Source: Ostreococcus lucimarinus CCE9901
Lineage: Eukaryota; Chlorophyta; Mamiellophyceae; Mamiellales; Bathycoccaceae
Assembly: GCF_000092065.1 (NCBI RefSeq)
Contig: NC_009356.1
Coordinates: forward strand, 806,001 to 870,000
Reading direction: 5' to 3'
Length of the DNA stretch: 64,000 nt
Under the pieces are notes generated by a model. It was given only the letters and a program-made list of their open reading frames with translations. It had not been told where the DNA came from and did not search any database. Positions 7,694 to 16,116 of this stretch are shown here, piece after piece. The position numbers were made by a program, and so were the translations under genes. How positions within the stretch are numbered: the first letter of the stretch is position 1; every line of letters begins with the position of its first letter.

Positions 7694-10261
7694 TCAATTA
7701 CCGCCCACGAGGGAGTCAAAGTCCATGAGCTCACGGTTGTCCTCGTAAAACTGCTTGACGGCGTCGAGGGAGCGAGTGCGAATGGTGGAGCTAATGGCGA
7801 CAAAATCCTTGCCGTATTGGAGCAGACCGGAGACGAATTTAGTCTTCTCCATGTCGGTCCACTCCGGACCTTTGCTTGGTGTCTTGGATGCGTTTTGTTT
7901 CGCCTCTTCAGCTTCCTTGGCGGCTTTGATTTTGGCCTTCTCGGCGCGCGCTTTGGCCTTGGCGGCTTTGGCGGCGGCGGCGAGCGCGGCGCGTTCCAGA
8001 CGCGCCTCGGCGGTGGGCGCCGCGCGCTCTTCGCGCTGAGCCTCGATGGTGGCCGGATCAATCGCTCGCATGCGCTGCGCATCGGCGAACGCGCGGCGTT
8101 TCTTCATCGCGGCACGACGACGACCGCGGAAACCATCGTCCGTCTTTTGGAATTTGTAGTAGTACATGACGCAGTCGCCCGTGTCGCGTCCCTCCAAGTG
8201 CTCGGCGATGCGACGGAAATTCTTGCCGTAAGACGCAAACCTTTCGTGAAAGATTGCCTTCTCTGCCTTGGTCCAAGGCCGGATGAGGTTGATGCGATCT
8301 CGCTCCGCCACCGGGTCTTCGACGAGGCCGTTTCTGCTGTCGAATATGGCGCAGCGTCGTTCCTCGGGGTCGAGAATCATGTTCGGAATCGTCGTCATGT
8401 GACGCAACTCTTCCGTGCGCTGCAATGCCTTGATCATTTGCATCTCTTCGTACTCCGAGCGCGCGACACCGCTGAGATCGTTCGTCGAACGATTTCTGCC
8501 GCTCGCTCTCGAGCCCGGAGTGAAAGTTTTCTTGCCGCCGACAAACTCCTTGGCGAGCCTGTCGTTCGCCTCTTGAATTATCTTTACTCGCCAGATCTCG
8601 CGCTGCTTGAGGTAAGCCAGTGCGTTGGTGTAATTCTTATCGGCGACGGCGTCCTTGCGCTTTTGCAAAACCTCTGTCACCTTGCGAGCGACTTCCTGCA
8701 TGTACGGAGTCTTTGCGCCCTCGACCACGTGAGCGACGACGGCGTCGAAATCGACTCGAGCGATGTCTTCCGGCAACGGTAGCCCGTATTCGTTCTTCAC
8801 GCGAACGATGGATTTCGCCGCGAGTTCCTTGTTGTGCTCCATATCGCGCTCGATGCGATCGCGTCGCGCCTCCTGACGTTCGAGCATTTTTTGAATCGCG
8901 CTCGCGGCGAACACCGCGGCGTCTTTGTTCAAACGCTTTACGTCATCCGAACCTCGCTGTTGTGCCCGTTTCATACTCGCGTCGCGCGCGAGCACCGACG
9001 CCTCGCGCATCTTCTGCGCCGCAAAATCCTGTGCTCGCTGCGCCGAACGCTCGGCGTTGCTCAGACGCTGACGAAGCGCCTCCGTCTCCTTCTTGTGTCT
9101 AGAAATCTCATCCTTTGACCCAGCCGCCGCGCCGAGCTTCTCTTCCTCGGACGAGTTCTTCAAAGCTTGCAATTCTTTTTCCAAGCTCGCGACTTCGCCG
9201 TCGACGCGTTCCATCTGCCCCAGAAGCGCTTCCTTGGTCACCTTTAAGCGTTGCTCCGCCGCCTTGGCCTTCTTCACCGTCTCCGGATCAACGGAGGCAG
9301 CCTTCGGCGTCGCCTTCATTTCCGCCGTCGCCGGTGTCGTCTGCGCGCGCGCGGTCGCCGCCCCCCATCCACCGCGATCGCTCGTCGGCGTCGAAGCGTC
9401 TTTGAATTGCGGCGTCGCCGTCGCGGACGCCGGCGACCCCGCTTTGGCGCGCAAATCTCCAAACGATCCCATGGACTCCTCCCCTCGACCCAAGCCCGGC
9501 GCCCCTCGCACTTCACCCTCGTCCGCGACCTCCTCTCCTCGCAGCGAACTCGGCGCGTCCGTCCCTCCCGCCGTGGTCGGCGTCTTCGCCCTCGCCAACG
9601 CCTGTCCCCAACCCCCGATTTTCCGCTTCTTCGGCGTCGCATCGCTCGTCGGCGTCGGCGTCGGCGTCGCCCGCGCGCTCCCGATCCCGATCTCCCCGCT
9701 CTCCATTCCGCTCGACGCCCCCGTCCCGCTCCTCGCCGCCTCCACGCGCACCGCCGGCGGTCGCTGCTGACTCAACAGGCTCGGCCTTTCCCGCACGCTC
9801 GCCAGCAAACTCGGTCGCGCCGCCCCCATTCCCGGCGGCGGCGCCGCGTCGAACCCCGGTCGCGGCGCCGCGTTCATCCGTCCCATCGTCGGCACCGCGG
9901 GCGTCATCCCCGGCGGCGGTCCTCCCGTCGCCGTCGCCGCGCGCGCGCGATCGTCGTCTCGTCCCCTCGCGTAGTCAAACATGCTCGGTCTTCGCGGCGC
10001 CGGCGCCGCGCCGCGTCCCGGTTCCGTCCGCATCGCGCGCGCGAGATGTTCCTGCGCCGATTGATCGCGATTCGGCGTCGCGCCCGGCGCGCGCGGCGCC
10101 GCGCGACCCCAATTCCCGACCGCCGACCCGCGCGCCACCGGTCGCGTCGGCGCGCCCGCGGCGTCGCGCCGCATCCCCGGCGGCACCGCCGGCGCGGTCG
10201 ACGCGTCCGGCGCGCCTTCGCCGCTCGTCGGCCGCGCGCGCGGCGGCGAACGATCGCGCAT
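7694..10261 (-). CDS. Two-SANT-domain corepressor-like nuclear protein (NCoR/SMRTER-type)
   Basis: The product is 855 aa from the ATG at 10261. The N-terminal half is low-complexity, Pro/Gly/Ala/Arg-rich. A coiled coil follows (AAEQRLKVTKEALLGQMERV, then SNAERSAQRAQDFAAQKMRE). The first SANT domain includes RPWTKAEKAIFHERFASYGK and NFRRIAEHL, followed by VMYYYKFQKTDD. A Lys/Ala/Glu-rich helix separates it from a second SANT domain, EWTDMEKTKFVSGLLQYGKD to VKQFYEDN, near the C-terminus. Paired SANT domains of this spacing occur in NCoR/SMRTER and the plant POWERDRESS protein, which work with histone deacetylases. HDAC partnership is an inference. The start codon overlaps that of a possible longer form of the divergent peptide deformylase gene. 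Confidence 0.8.
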   Translation of the reverse strand: MRDRSPPRARPTSGEGAPDASTAPAVPPGMRRDAAGAPTRPVARGSAVGNWGRAAPRAPGATPNRDQSAQEHLARAMRTEPGRGAAPAPRRPSMFDYARGRDDDRARAATATGGPPPGMTPAVPTMGRMNAAPRPGFDAAPPPGMGAARPSLLASVRERPSLLSQQRPPAVRVEAARSGTGASSGMESGEIGIGSARATPTPTPTSDATPKKRKIGGWGQALARAKTPTTAGGTDAPSSLRGEEVADEGEVRGAPGLGRGEESMGSFGDLRAKAGSPASATATPQFKDASTPTSDRGGWGAATARAQTTPATAEMKATPKAASVDPETVKKAKAAEQRLKVTKEALLGQMERVDGEVASLEKELQALKNSSEEEKLGAAAGSKDEISRHKKETEALRQRLSNAERSAQRAQDFAAQKMREASVLARDASMKRAQQRGSDDVKRLNKDAAVFAASAIQKMLERQEARRDRIERDMEHNKELAAKSIVRVKNEYGLPLPEDIARVDFDAVVAHVVEGAKTPYMQEVARKVTEVLQKRKDAVADKNYTNALAYLKQREIWRVKIIQEANDRLAKEFVGGKKTFTPGSRASGRNRSTNDLSGVARSEYEEMQMIKALQRTEELRHMTTIPNMILDPEERRCAIFDSRNGLVEDPVAERDRINLIRPWTKAEKAIFHERFASYGKNFRRIAEHLEGRDTGDCVMYYYKFQKTDDGFRGRRRAAMKKRRAFADAQRMRAIDPATIEAQREERAAPTAEARLERAALAAAAKAAKAKARAEKAKIKAAKEAEEAKQNASKTPSKGPEWTDMEKTKFVSGLLQYGKDFVAISSTIRTRSLDAVKQFYEDNRELMDFDSLVGGN

Positions 10262-10307
10262 GTCGCGCGCGCGTCGCGATTTGATGTCGATCGCCACACC
10301 TCGACGC

Positions 10308-11132
10308 ATGGCGACGCGCGTTCGCGCCGCGCCGACGCCGCGCGCGGCGCCGCCGCGACGCCGCGTCGCGCGACGCGCGTACGGGACGTCGACGCGCGAC
10401 GGGACCTTCGTCGAGGGGCCCGGAAACGCGTTCGGGCGATTGATCGACGCCGCGCGAGGCGCGCGCGACGTCGTCCAGGCGGGCGCGCCGGCGCTGCGAG
10501 ACGTCGCGCGCGCGGTCGACGTCGACGAGATCGACTCGACGGAGATCCAGGAGTTGATCGCGGAGATGCTGCGCGTGTGCAGAGCGCGCGGGGTGGGGCT
10601 GGCGGCGCCGCAGCTGGGGGCGCGGCGACGCGTCGTGGTGCTGGAGGACACGACGGAGGGCATGTCGGACGAGACGAGCGAGGCGCTGGCGATGAAGCGA
10701 CGCGAGGCGTTCAGAGCGAAGGTGATCGTGAATCCGACGCTGACGCCGATCGGGGACGCGAGCGCGGCGTTCTTCGAGGGATGCCTGTCGGTGGCGGGAT
10801 ATCGCGCGGTGGTGCGGCGACACCTCAGGGTGCGGTGTCGAGGGTACGGCGGCGACGGGAAGCCGGTGGATTTCGAAGCCGTGGGGTGGGAGGCGAGGAT
10901 TTTGCAGCACGAGGTCGATCACCTGGACGGGGTGCTGTACACGGATCGCATGGAATCGCGAACGCTGCGAAGGGTGGATTTGCTCGACGAGCCGCTGCCG
11001 GGGGATCACCCAGAGTTCGGCGAGGCGGTGGTGCTCGGGGAATCGACCGCGCCCGTGCGGCGGGGCCCGGGCGCGAGCGCCGCGGAGGACGTCGAGGCGC
11101 GCGTCAAGGCTCGGAAAAATCGTAAAAAGTAG
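10308..11132 (+). CDS. PDF1A: Peptide deformylase 1A, organellar
   Basis: The product is 274 aa. It removes the formyl group from the N-terminal methionine of organelle-made proteins. All three metal and active-site motifs are present: GVGLAAPQ at residues 95-102, EGCLS at 157-161 and HEVDH at 201-205. The motif wording (FFEGCLSV, WEARILQHEVDHLDGVLY) matches the plant PDF1A class. The first ~35 residues are basic and Ala-rich, as expected of a presequence. In-frame ATGs at 10260 and 10284 also exist. I prefer 10308 because the first of these overlaps the start codon of the opposite gene. The tail after residue 225 is disordered and ends with a basic KARKNRKK. Confidence 0.93.
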   Translation: MATRVRAAPTPRAAPPRRRVARRAYGTSTRDGTFVEGPGNAFGRLIDAARGARDVVQAGAPALRDVARAVDVDEIDSTEIQELIAEMLRVCRARGVGLAAPQLGARRRVVVLEDTTEGMSDETSEALAMKRREAFRAKVIVNPTLTPIGDASAAFFEGCLSVAGYRAVVRRHLRVRCRGYGGDGKPVDFEAVGWEARILQHEVDHLDGVLYTDRMESRTLRRVDLLDEPLPGDHPEFGEAVVLGESTAPVRRGPGASAAEDVEARVKARKNRKK

Positions 11133-11836
11133 AGTCGGCGGCGAGAAATCGAAAAGGAGCGCCGTCGGCGAGAAATCGTACAAAGGAGAGCCGCGAGTGT
11201 CGGCGTAGAATCTTAGCGACTCTTTAGCGCATCATTTTTAACGCATCGAACATTCGCGCGACCGCTCGCGTCTCGAGCTCGCGGAGCGTCGTCTTCGTCG
11301 GGTTTTCGCGCCGTTCGCCGCGCGACGCGAGGGCGAGGGTTCGCGCGCGCGCGCGAACCGCACTTCTCGGCGCGCGTCGCACGTCGAGGTCGTCGCCGAC
11401 GTCCCGTTCGCCCCAAAGGTGACAGACGACGGCTTGCGCGACTGTTAAGCCCCACGCGCGCGCGTGGTGACGCGATCGACGCGAGATTCAACGCGAATTC
11501 GCGTGAATTTCAAGAAAGCGAGATCGCGACACAAACGGCTCGCGCGCGCGTTCAAAGCGAACTCGCGAGCGAGACGCGCGCGCAAAGCGTGAAAAGGTTT
11601 GTGTTCTTTCGTTTGAATCGGTAGCGCCGCCGAGTGGCATAGCACGTGCTCGAGCATATCGGTGAATACACATACAGCAGTTGTCGTAGCAGACGCGCGA
11701 GAGATCTCGAGCGCGGTTTTCGTCGATTGACTCGATTCCTCGCTCGCTCGCTCCCGGCGTGCGTGCTGACGTTTGACTTTTGGCTTTTGCGCACGCGTTC
11801 GCGTCGTGTTGTTGTTCAATCGTAGCACTCGCGAAG
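11133..11836. other. 704-bp intergenic region upstream of PCF11
   Basis: Unusually long for this genome. It holds a perfect 22-bp palindrome at 11338-11359 (GGTTCGCGCGC and its complement) and a 14-bp palindrome ACGCGAATTCGCGT at 11491-11504. The last ~250 bp before the PCF11 ATG are richer in A/T and probably hold its promoter and 5' UTR. No coding region is convincing: minus-strand ORFs here use non-ATG starts or odd composition. An unrecognised non-coding RNA cannot be excluded. Confidence 0.5.
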
Positions 11837-13234
11837 ATGTCTGGAGAAGAGTTTGAAGAGTACGCCTCGGCGTTGAGCGAACTCGTGATCAATAGCAAAC
11901 CGATCATCACATCGCTCACGATTTTAGCTGGAGAGATTGCGGGGAACGATGAAGCGCGAGCGGAGGCGATCGCTGAATTGATTCGTGGCCACATCAGAAC
12001 GGCGCCGGCGAAGACGAAACTTTGCGGATTTTATCTATTAGACAGCGTGGTGAAGAATCTTAGAGGACCTTTCGTCCGTTGTTTTGCGACCGGTTTGAGC
12101 GATTTATTCCTACCCGCGTACGCTAAAGTCGACATCACACAGAAAAAAAGCATGGCGCGCCTGTTTAACACGTGGAGGCCCGTCTTCCCAGCTAGCGTTT
12201 TAGATGAAATTGAACCGCACATCGCGCCGCGCGCCGCGGCGCCGACGCAAGCGCCTCGAGCGATCGCACCGGCGCCGACGCAGTGGCAAGCGCCGCAGCA
12301 GCAACAGTGGGCACCAACTGCACAGCAATGGACGGGTTACGGCGCCCCAGCGGTGCAGCAACCTTATGCAAACTATGGTCACGTGCCACCGCCGCCGCCC
12401 ACGTTGGCGGGAGCAGCGGGAGGTCACATGCTCGCAAACATGCTCCAGAGTGGGAGCGGTGGCGACCTTTCCGCGCTTATCGCTTCTTTGGAGGCGAAAA
12501 AGGCGCCTCCATTGGCCGTGCCGATCGCCACCGCTCAGCCAATGGCTACGACGCGACCGGGTGAACTCCCGGCGTTGACGGCGGATTTCGACCCGAAGAA
12601 AGATTTAGGTGAGCTTAGCAAACGGCGAGAGAGCGTCATTCGCTCGCTTTACTTTGAACTTCCATTTCAATGCGTCCAAACCGGTCGTCGTTTCCGACAA
12701 CGGGCCGAGCTCGACGCGCACATGGATTGGCTGCACGCTCGTCGCCGCCGCCGCCGAGACGGCAAGGTGAGCCGCAAATGGTTCGTCGATGTCAACGCCT
12801 GGCTCAAGGGGTTGAAGACGATGGCCGAGGACGCGTTGAACTTCTTCGGCGGTGAAGACAAGGACAGCGCCGCCGAAGTCGAAGCGGCAGCCGCGGTGGA
12901 TGAGAACGTGAGCGTCCCCGTGGACGAATCCCAACCGACGTGCGCGCTCTCTGGGGAAGAGTTTGAAACCTTCTGGAACGAGGCCGAGCAGGAGTGGCAC
13001 TATCGCGGCGCTATCGTGCTCGATCGCGCCGTCGGTGGCGCCAAGAAAGGTTCGATCGTCCTCGCGCGCGCCGTGCCGAAGAAACGCGTTGCGGCGAAAG
13101 GCAAAGCCAAGGCGACGGCGACGGTGAAAACCGAAGACGCGGGCGCGAGGCGAAGCGCGCGAGGCGTCAAGACCAAGGCTGACGACGAACCCTTGGAAAC
13201 GAGCCCGGCAAAACGCACGCGAACGCGCAAGTGA
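11837..13234 (+). CDS. PCF11: PCF11-like pre-mRNA cleavage factor
   Basis: The product is 465 aa. Residues 1-125 form a CTD-interaction domain (YASALSELVINSKPIITSLT, then TKLCGFYLLDSVVKNL, YAKVDITQKKSMARLFNTW), which binds the phosphorylated tail of RNA polymerase II. A Gln/Pro/Ala-rich linker follows. Near 275-330 comes the PCF11 C-terminal region: LPFQCVQTGRRF, then HMDWLHARRRRRR and SRKWFVDVNAWLKG. Near 369 is the second element, CALSGEEFETFWNEAEQEWH. These are the two short zinc elements of Pcf11/PCFS4, but each has lost the second Cys of its CxxC (see findings). The tail is Lys/Ala-rich with nuclear signals. Cleavage and polyadenylation of mRNA and transcription termination are the expected roles. 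ATG 11837 is the first in frame. Confidence 0.88.
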   Translation: MSGEEFEEYASALSELVINSKPIITSLTILAGEIAGNDEARAEAIAELIRGHIRTAPAKTKLCGFYLLDSVVKNLRGPFVRCFATGLSDLFLPAYAKVDITQKKSMARLFNTWRPVFPASVLDEIEPHIAPRAAAPTQAPRAIAPAPTQWQAPQQQQWAPTAQQWTGYGAPAVQQPYANYGHVPPPPPTLAGAAGGHMLANMLQSGSGGDLSALIASLEAKKAPPLAVPIATAQPMATTRPGELPALTADFDPKKDLGELSKRRESVIRSLYFELPFQCVQTGRRFRQRAELDAHMDWLHARRRRRRDGKVSRKWFVDVNAWLKGLKTMAEDALNFFGGEDKDSAAEVEAAAAVDENVSVPVDESQPTCALSGEEFETFWNEAEQEWHYRGAIVLDRAVGGAKKGSIVLARAVPKKRVAAKGKAKATATVKTEDAGARRSARGVKTKADDEPLETSPAKRTRTRK

Positions 13235-13332
13235 ATGAGTGATTAGTACGAAGTAGTACGAGGCTTAGAATTGAAATCAATGACTAGGAACGCAGCCGAA
13301 GAGAATCCCGACGCCGACGCGACCTTTGCGCC

Positions 13333-14025
13333 TCACTCCTCCTCCTCGTCCATCTCTCTCGCCGCCGCCTCCGCCTTGGCCTGATCGTCGAACCGCGCCA
13401 GATCCAACTCATCGTACATATATTTTGGCACCATCCCCATCTCCACGTAATAATGCTTCCCATCCGCCTCCCACGACACCAAAGGTCTCGAGCTTTCGCT
13501 CTCCTTCATCGCGCTCGCCGCGAACGTCGTCTCGTATTCGCTCGCGTTCCACTTCAATTTCCTCGCCGTCACCGTCCCTTTGCTCGCGTCCAATCGCATG
13601 CTCCTCACGTACGGCGATATGAACCACTGCAACAGCGCCGTCGTGAACCCTCCGAACCCGATCACCGTCGCGTTCACCGCCGCCTTGGCCTCGAACGCCA
13701 GCTCCGGCTGCGACAGCTCCACGAACGTCGGGCACCCCACCACCGTCACCGCCAGCGACGCCAGCGACAGCACCTTCACCTTGCGCACCGTGTCCCCCAG
13801 CGCGGCGACGTACGCCTCGCGCGTCGTCGCGTCCGTCGCTCGCTTCCGCGCGTCTTTCTCGTCGTCGTCGTCGTCGTCGCGCCTCCCGCCTCGATTCGTC
13901 CCGCGTCGCCGCGCGTCGCGCGCTCGATTCGCGCCCTCGACCGCCGTCGACGCGCGCGCGCTCGACGACGTCGCCCGCGCCGCCGTCGACGCGAGCCTCC
14001 GCGCGCGCGTCGCGCTCGACGACAT
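13333..14025 (-). CDS. TMEM70-like mitochondrial inner-membrane protein
   Basis: The product is 230 aa. A basic presequence of ~45 residues is followed by an Asp-rich linker. Two closely spaced hydrophobic helices form a hairpin: VKVLSLASLAVTVVGCPTF and a second starting VNATVIGFGGFTTALLQWF, then ISPYVRSMRL. This hairpin architecture with a following soluble domain (LKWNASEYETTF, WEADGKHYYVEM) is typical of the TMEM70/TMEM186/TMEM223 family. Family members help assemble respiratory complexes, for example the ATP synthase c-ring. The C-terminus is acidic (EMDEEEE). The start is 52 bp from the divergent thioesterase ATG, so the two probably share a promoter. Confidence 0.78.
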   Translation of the reverse strand: MSSSATRARRLASTAARATSSSARASTAVEGANRARDARRRGTNRGGRRDDDDDDEKDARKRATDATTREAYVAALGDTVRKVKVLSLASLAVTVVGCPTFVELSQPELAFEAKAAVNATVIGFGGFTTALLQWFISPYVRSMRLDASKGTVTARKLKWNASEYETTFAASAMKESESSRPLVSWEADGKHYYVEMGMVPKYMYDELDLARFDDQAKAEAAAREMDEEEE

Positions 14026-14077
14026 CGCGCGCGCGCGTCTGCGGCGCCGACCGGGACGCGCGTCGCGTCACATCGCG

Positions 14078-14524
14078 ATGGCGACGCCCGCGAGCGACGC
14101 CGCGGCGCGGTTCCTGCGCGACGCCGCGAGCGCCGGGACGTACGACGCCGCGCCGCTGCGCCGGTGCTCGAACGCGGCGAGCGCGACGCGCGGGAGGTTC
14201 GCGTGCGACCTGACGGTGACGCGCGAGCTCACGAATCGCTTCGGCACGCTGCACGGCGGCGCGATCGCGACGATCGTGGACGTGCTCACGACGGCGGCGC
14301 TGCTGACGATGACGACTCGCGGTGGGGTGAGCGTGGAGCTGTCGTGCGCGTACTGCGCGCCGGCGACGCTGGAGGAGACGGTGCGCGTGGAGTGCGAGGT
14401 GGTGAAGATGGGCAAGACGCTGGCGTGGATGGAGTGCAGGATGACGCGGGCGAGCGATGGAGAAGTGGTGGCGACGGGGAAACACACGAAGTTTTTACCC
14501 GTGGGAACGACGTCGAAGCTCTGA
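14078..14524 (+). CDS. Hotdog-fold acyl-CoA thioesterase (ACOT13/PaaI-like)
   Basis: The product is 148 aa, the usual length of a single hotdog domain. The family signature is clear: LTNRFGTLHGGAIATIVDVL contains the H-G-G motif at the start of the central helix, followed by GGVSVELSCAYCAPATLEE and the strand ending ATGKHTKF. Such enzymes hydrolyse medium or long acyl-CoA thioesters. The ATG at 14078 removes a long Arg/Ala-rich upstream extension that overlaps the neighbouring promoter. There is no obvious transit peptide, so the location is uncertain. Confidence 0.88.
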   Translation: MATPASDAAARFLRDAASAGTYDAAPLRRCSNAASATRGRFACDLTVTRELTNRFGTLHGGAIATIVDVLTTAALLTMTTRGGVSVELSCAYCAPATLEETVRVECEVVKMGKTLAWMECRMTRASDGEVVATGKHTKFLPVGTTSKL

Positions 14525-14604
14525 GGACGGACGTCGGGCGCGCGGCGCGTAGTCTCGTAGTTGCAATTTATTCACGGCGCGGGTACTGTAGATATTTCTA
14601 TCCG

Positions 14605-15639
14605 CTATCGAAAGCGCGCGAACGCGGACGAGGCGGGGCCGAGCGTCGCCTCCGGACCGAGTTCGGTGTCGAGGGTGTCTCTGATCTTGGCTAGGAGGTC
14701 GTGATGCTCGCCGAGAGCGCGCTTGACGACGTCGACGTCCGCCTTGACGGCGGCGTCGCGTCTGGCGCGCAACGCGGATTTTTCCTCGAGCGCGGTGAGA
14801 CGCGTTTGCTGCGCCTTCAACGCCAGCTCGGTGGCTTTCACGGATGTCGCTAACTCTCCCTTGCGCCGAGCAGCGCCGTTTTCTTTGTCGCCACCTTCGT
14901 GAGAAGTCTCGCGCTCGAGCGCGGCGAGTCGACGGTTTTGGTGCGCCGCCGTCTCCTTCGACCACTTGGCCAACTCTCGCACGTCCGACGCGAGTCCGCC
15001 GATCTCTTCCGCCTTGCTCGCCGCCGTCTCTGCGTGCAGCGAGCACGCGCGCACGGTCTCGATCTCATCCCGCAACAGCGCATCGGCCGCGCGCGCGCGG
15101 CGTTCAAACTCCTCCACCGCGCGCGCGCGCGCGACGTCTCGCGCCTCCAACTCCCTCGTCCTCTCCTTCGCCTCCTGAATCACCCGTTCCACCGCCACGA
15201 ACTCATCCCGCACATCCTTCACGTATCTCAACCCCTCGCTCACTCTCGCATCGATCGCCAACGCCTCCGCTCTCGCCCGCTCCGCGTCTCGTTCTCTCGC
15301 CTCGGCGCGCGTCGCCGCCGTCGTCGCCGCCCTCGCCGCCACCTCCACCGCCGCCTTAATCTCCCGCCGCTCTCGCGTCCACGCGTCGTGATCGCACGAA
15401 ATCGCCTCCATCGCCTCTCGAAACGTCGCCGCGAGCGCGTCCACGGACTCCGTGACCCGCGCCAGCGCGTCCCGGTCCCGCGCGCGCGCGTCCCGCTCGC
15501 GCCTCGCCTCCGCCTCCATCCTTCGCGCGCGCGCGTCCAGCGCGCGCAGCGCCTCCCCGACCGTCGCTTTCGTCGGTTCGCCTTTCGCCATGATCGTCCG
15601 CGCGTCGCCGCTCCGTCGCGTCGTCGTCGCGCGTTCCAT
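14605..15639 (-). CDS. Coiled-coil protein of unknown function
   Basis: The product is 344 aa from the ATG at 15639; an alternative is 15591. Almost the whole length is heptad-rich helix (Ala, Glu, Arg, Lys, Leu), with only short breaks such as GGDKENGAARRKG. No enzymatic motif is visible. The C-terminal LGEHHDLLAKIRDTLDTELG and the non-charged ending ATLGPASSAFARFR may be a short interaction motif. Cytoskeletal or scaffold use is possible but unproven. Confidence 0.65.
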   Translation of the reverse strand: MERATTTRRSGDARTIMAKGEPTKATVGEALRALDARARRMEAEARRERDARARDRDALARVTESVDALAATFREAMEAISCDHDAWTRERREIKAAVEVAARAATTAATRAEARERDAERARAEALAIDARVSEGLRYVKDVRDEFVAVERVIQEAKERTRELEARDVARARAVEEFERRARAADALLRDEIETVRACSLHAETAASKAEEIGGLASDVRELAKWSKETAAHQNRRLAALERETSHEGGDKENGAARRKGELATSVKATELALKAQQTRLTALEEKSALRARRDAAVKADVDVVKRALGEHHDLLAKIRDTLDTELGPEATLGPASSAFARFR

Positions 15640-16116
15640 GTCGCGCGCGCGCGCCGTCGCGTCGAACTCGCGATACCAACGGTCGCGTTTCGAATCGAAT
15701 CGAATCGAATCGAATCGAATCGAATCGATCGCGCGTTCGTGTCGATCGCGCCGTCCGCGACGCGTCGCCGAGTGGCGCGACGCCGCGCGCGTCGCGCCGT
15801 CTTTCGCGCGTCGTCTCAACCCTAGGCCAGGGTCGCCGTCGCCGGCGTCGTCGTCGTCGTCCGCGCCCGAGCGCGCAGGCTGGACAAAACGCGCGCGATG
15901 GTTTTTATCTCATGGGTCTACATTTCACTGAATACGTAGAAAACAAAACGACATTCGCATGTGTATTACATACACATTTTGTTGCACGCGCGTGTAATGA
16001 TCACGGGTCACGACTCAAGAGTATACATGTACGTATGGGTAAACAGTGACGATGCGTCGTCCGTCCCGACGGACCGACGCCCCGCACACCGACGCGCGCC
16101 GACGGTCGACCGCGCG
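15640..16116. other. Divergent intergenic region with microsatellite, upstream of RNase Z
   Basis: This 477-bp gap separates two head-to-head genes. The left half contains the pentanucleotide microsatellite annotated separately and an AACCCTAGG element at 15819-15827 that resembles a plant telobox. The right half (15900-16060) is A/T-richer, with TATA-like words such as GTATACATG, and probably contains the RNase Z promoter. No RNA gene is evident. Confidence 0.45.
15691..15728 (+). repeat. (CGAAT)7 microsatellite
   Basis: Seven uninterrupted copies of CGAAT followed by a partial unit (CGA). It lies upstream of the coiled-coil gene. Confidence 0.95.

Noticed and set aside
15691-15728. Short-spaced repeat considered as a CRISPR-like array
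   Set aside because: It is an uninterrupted 5-bp microsatellite with no spacers; the genome is eukaryotic.
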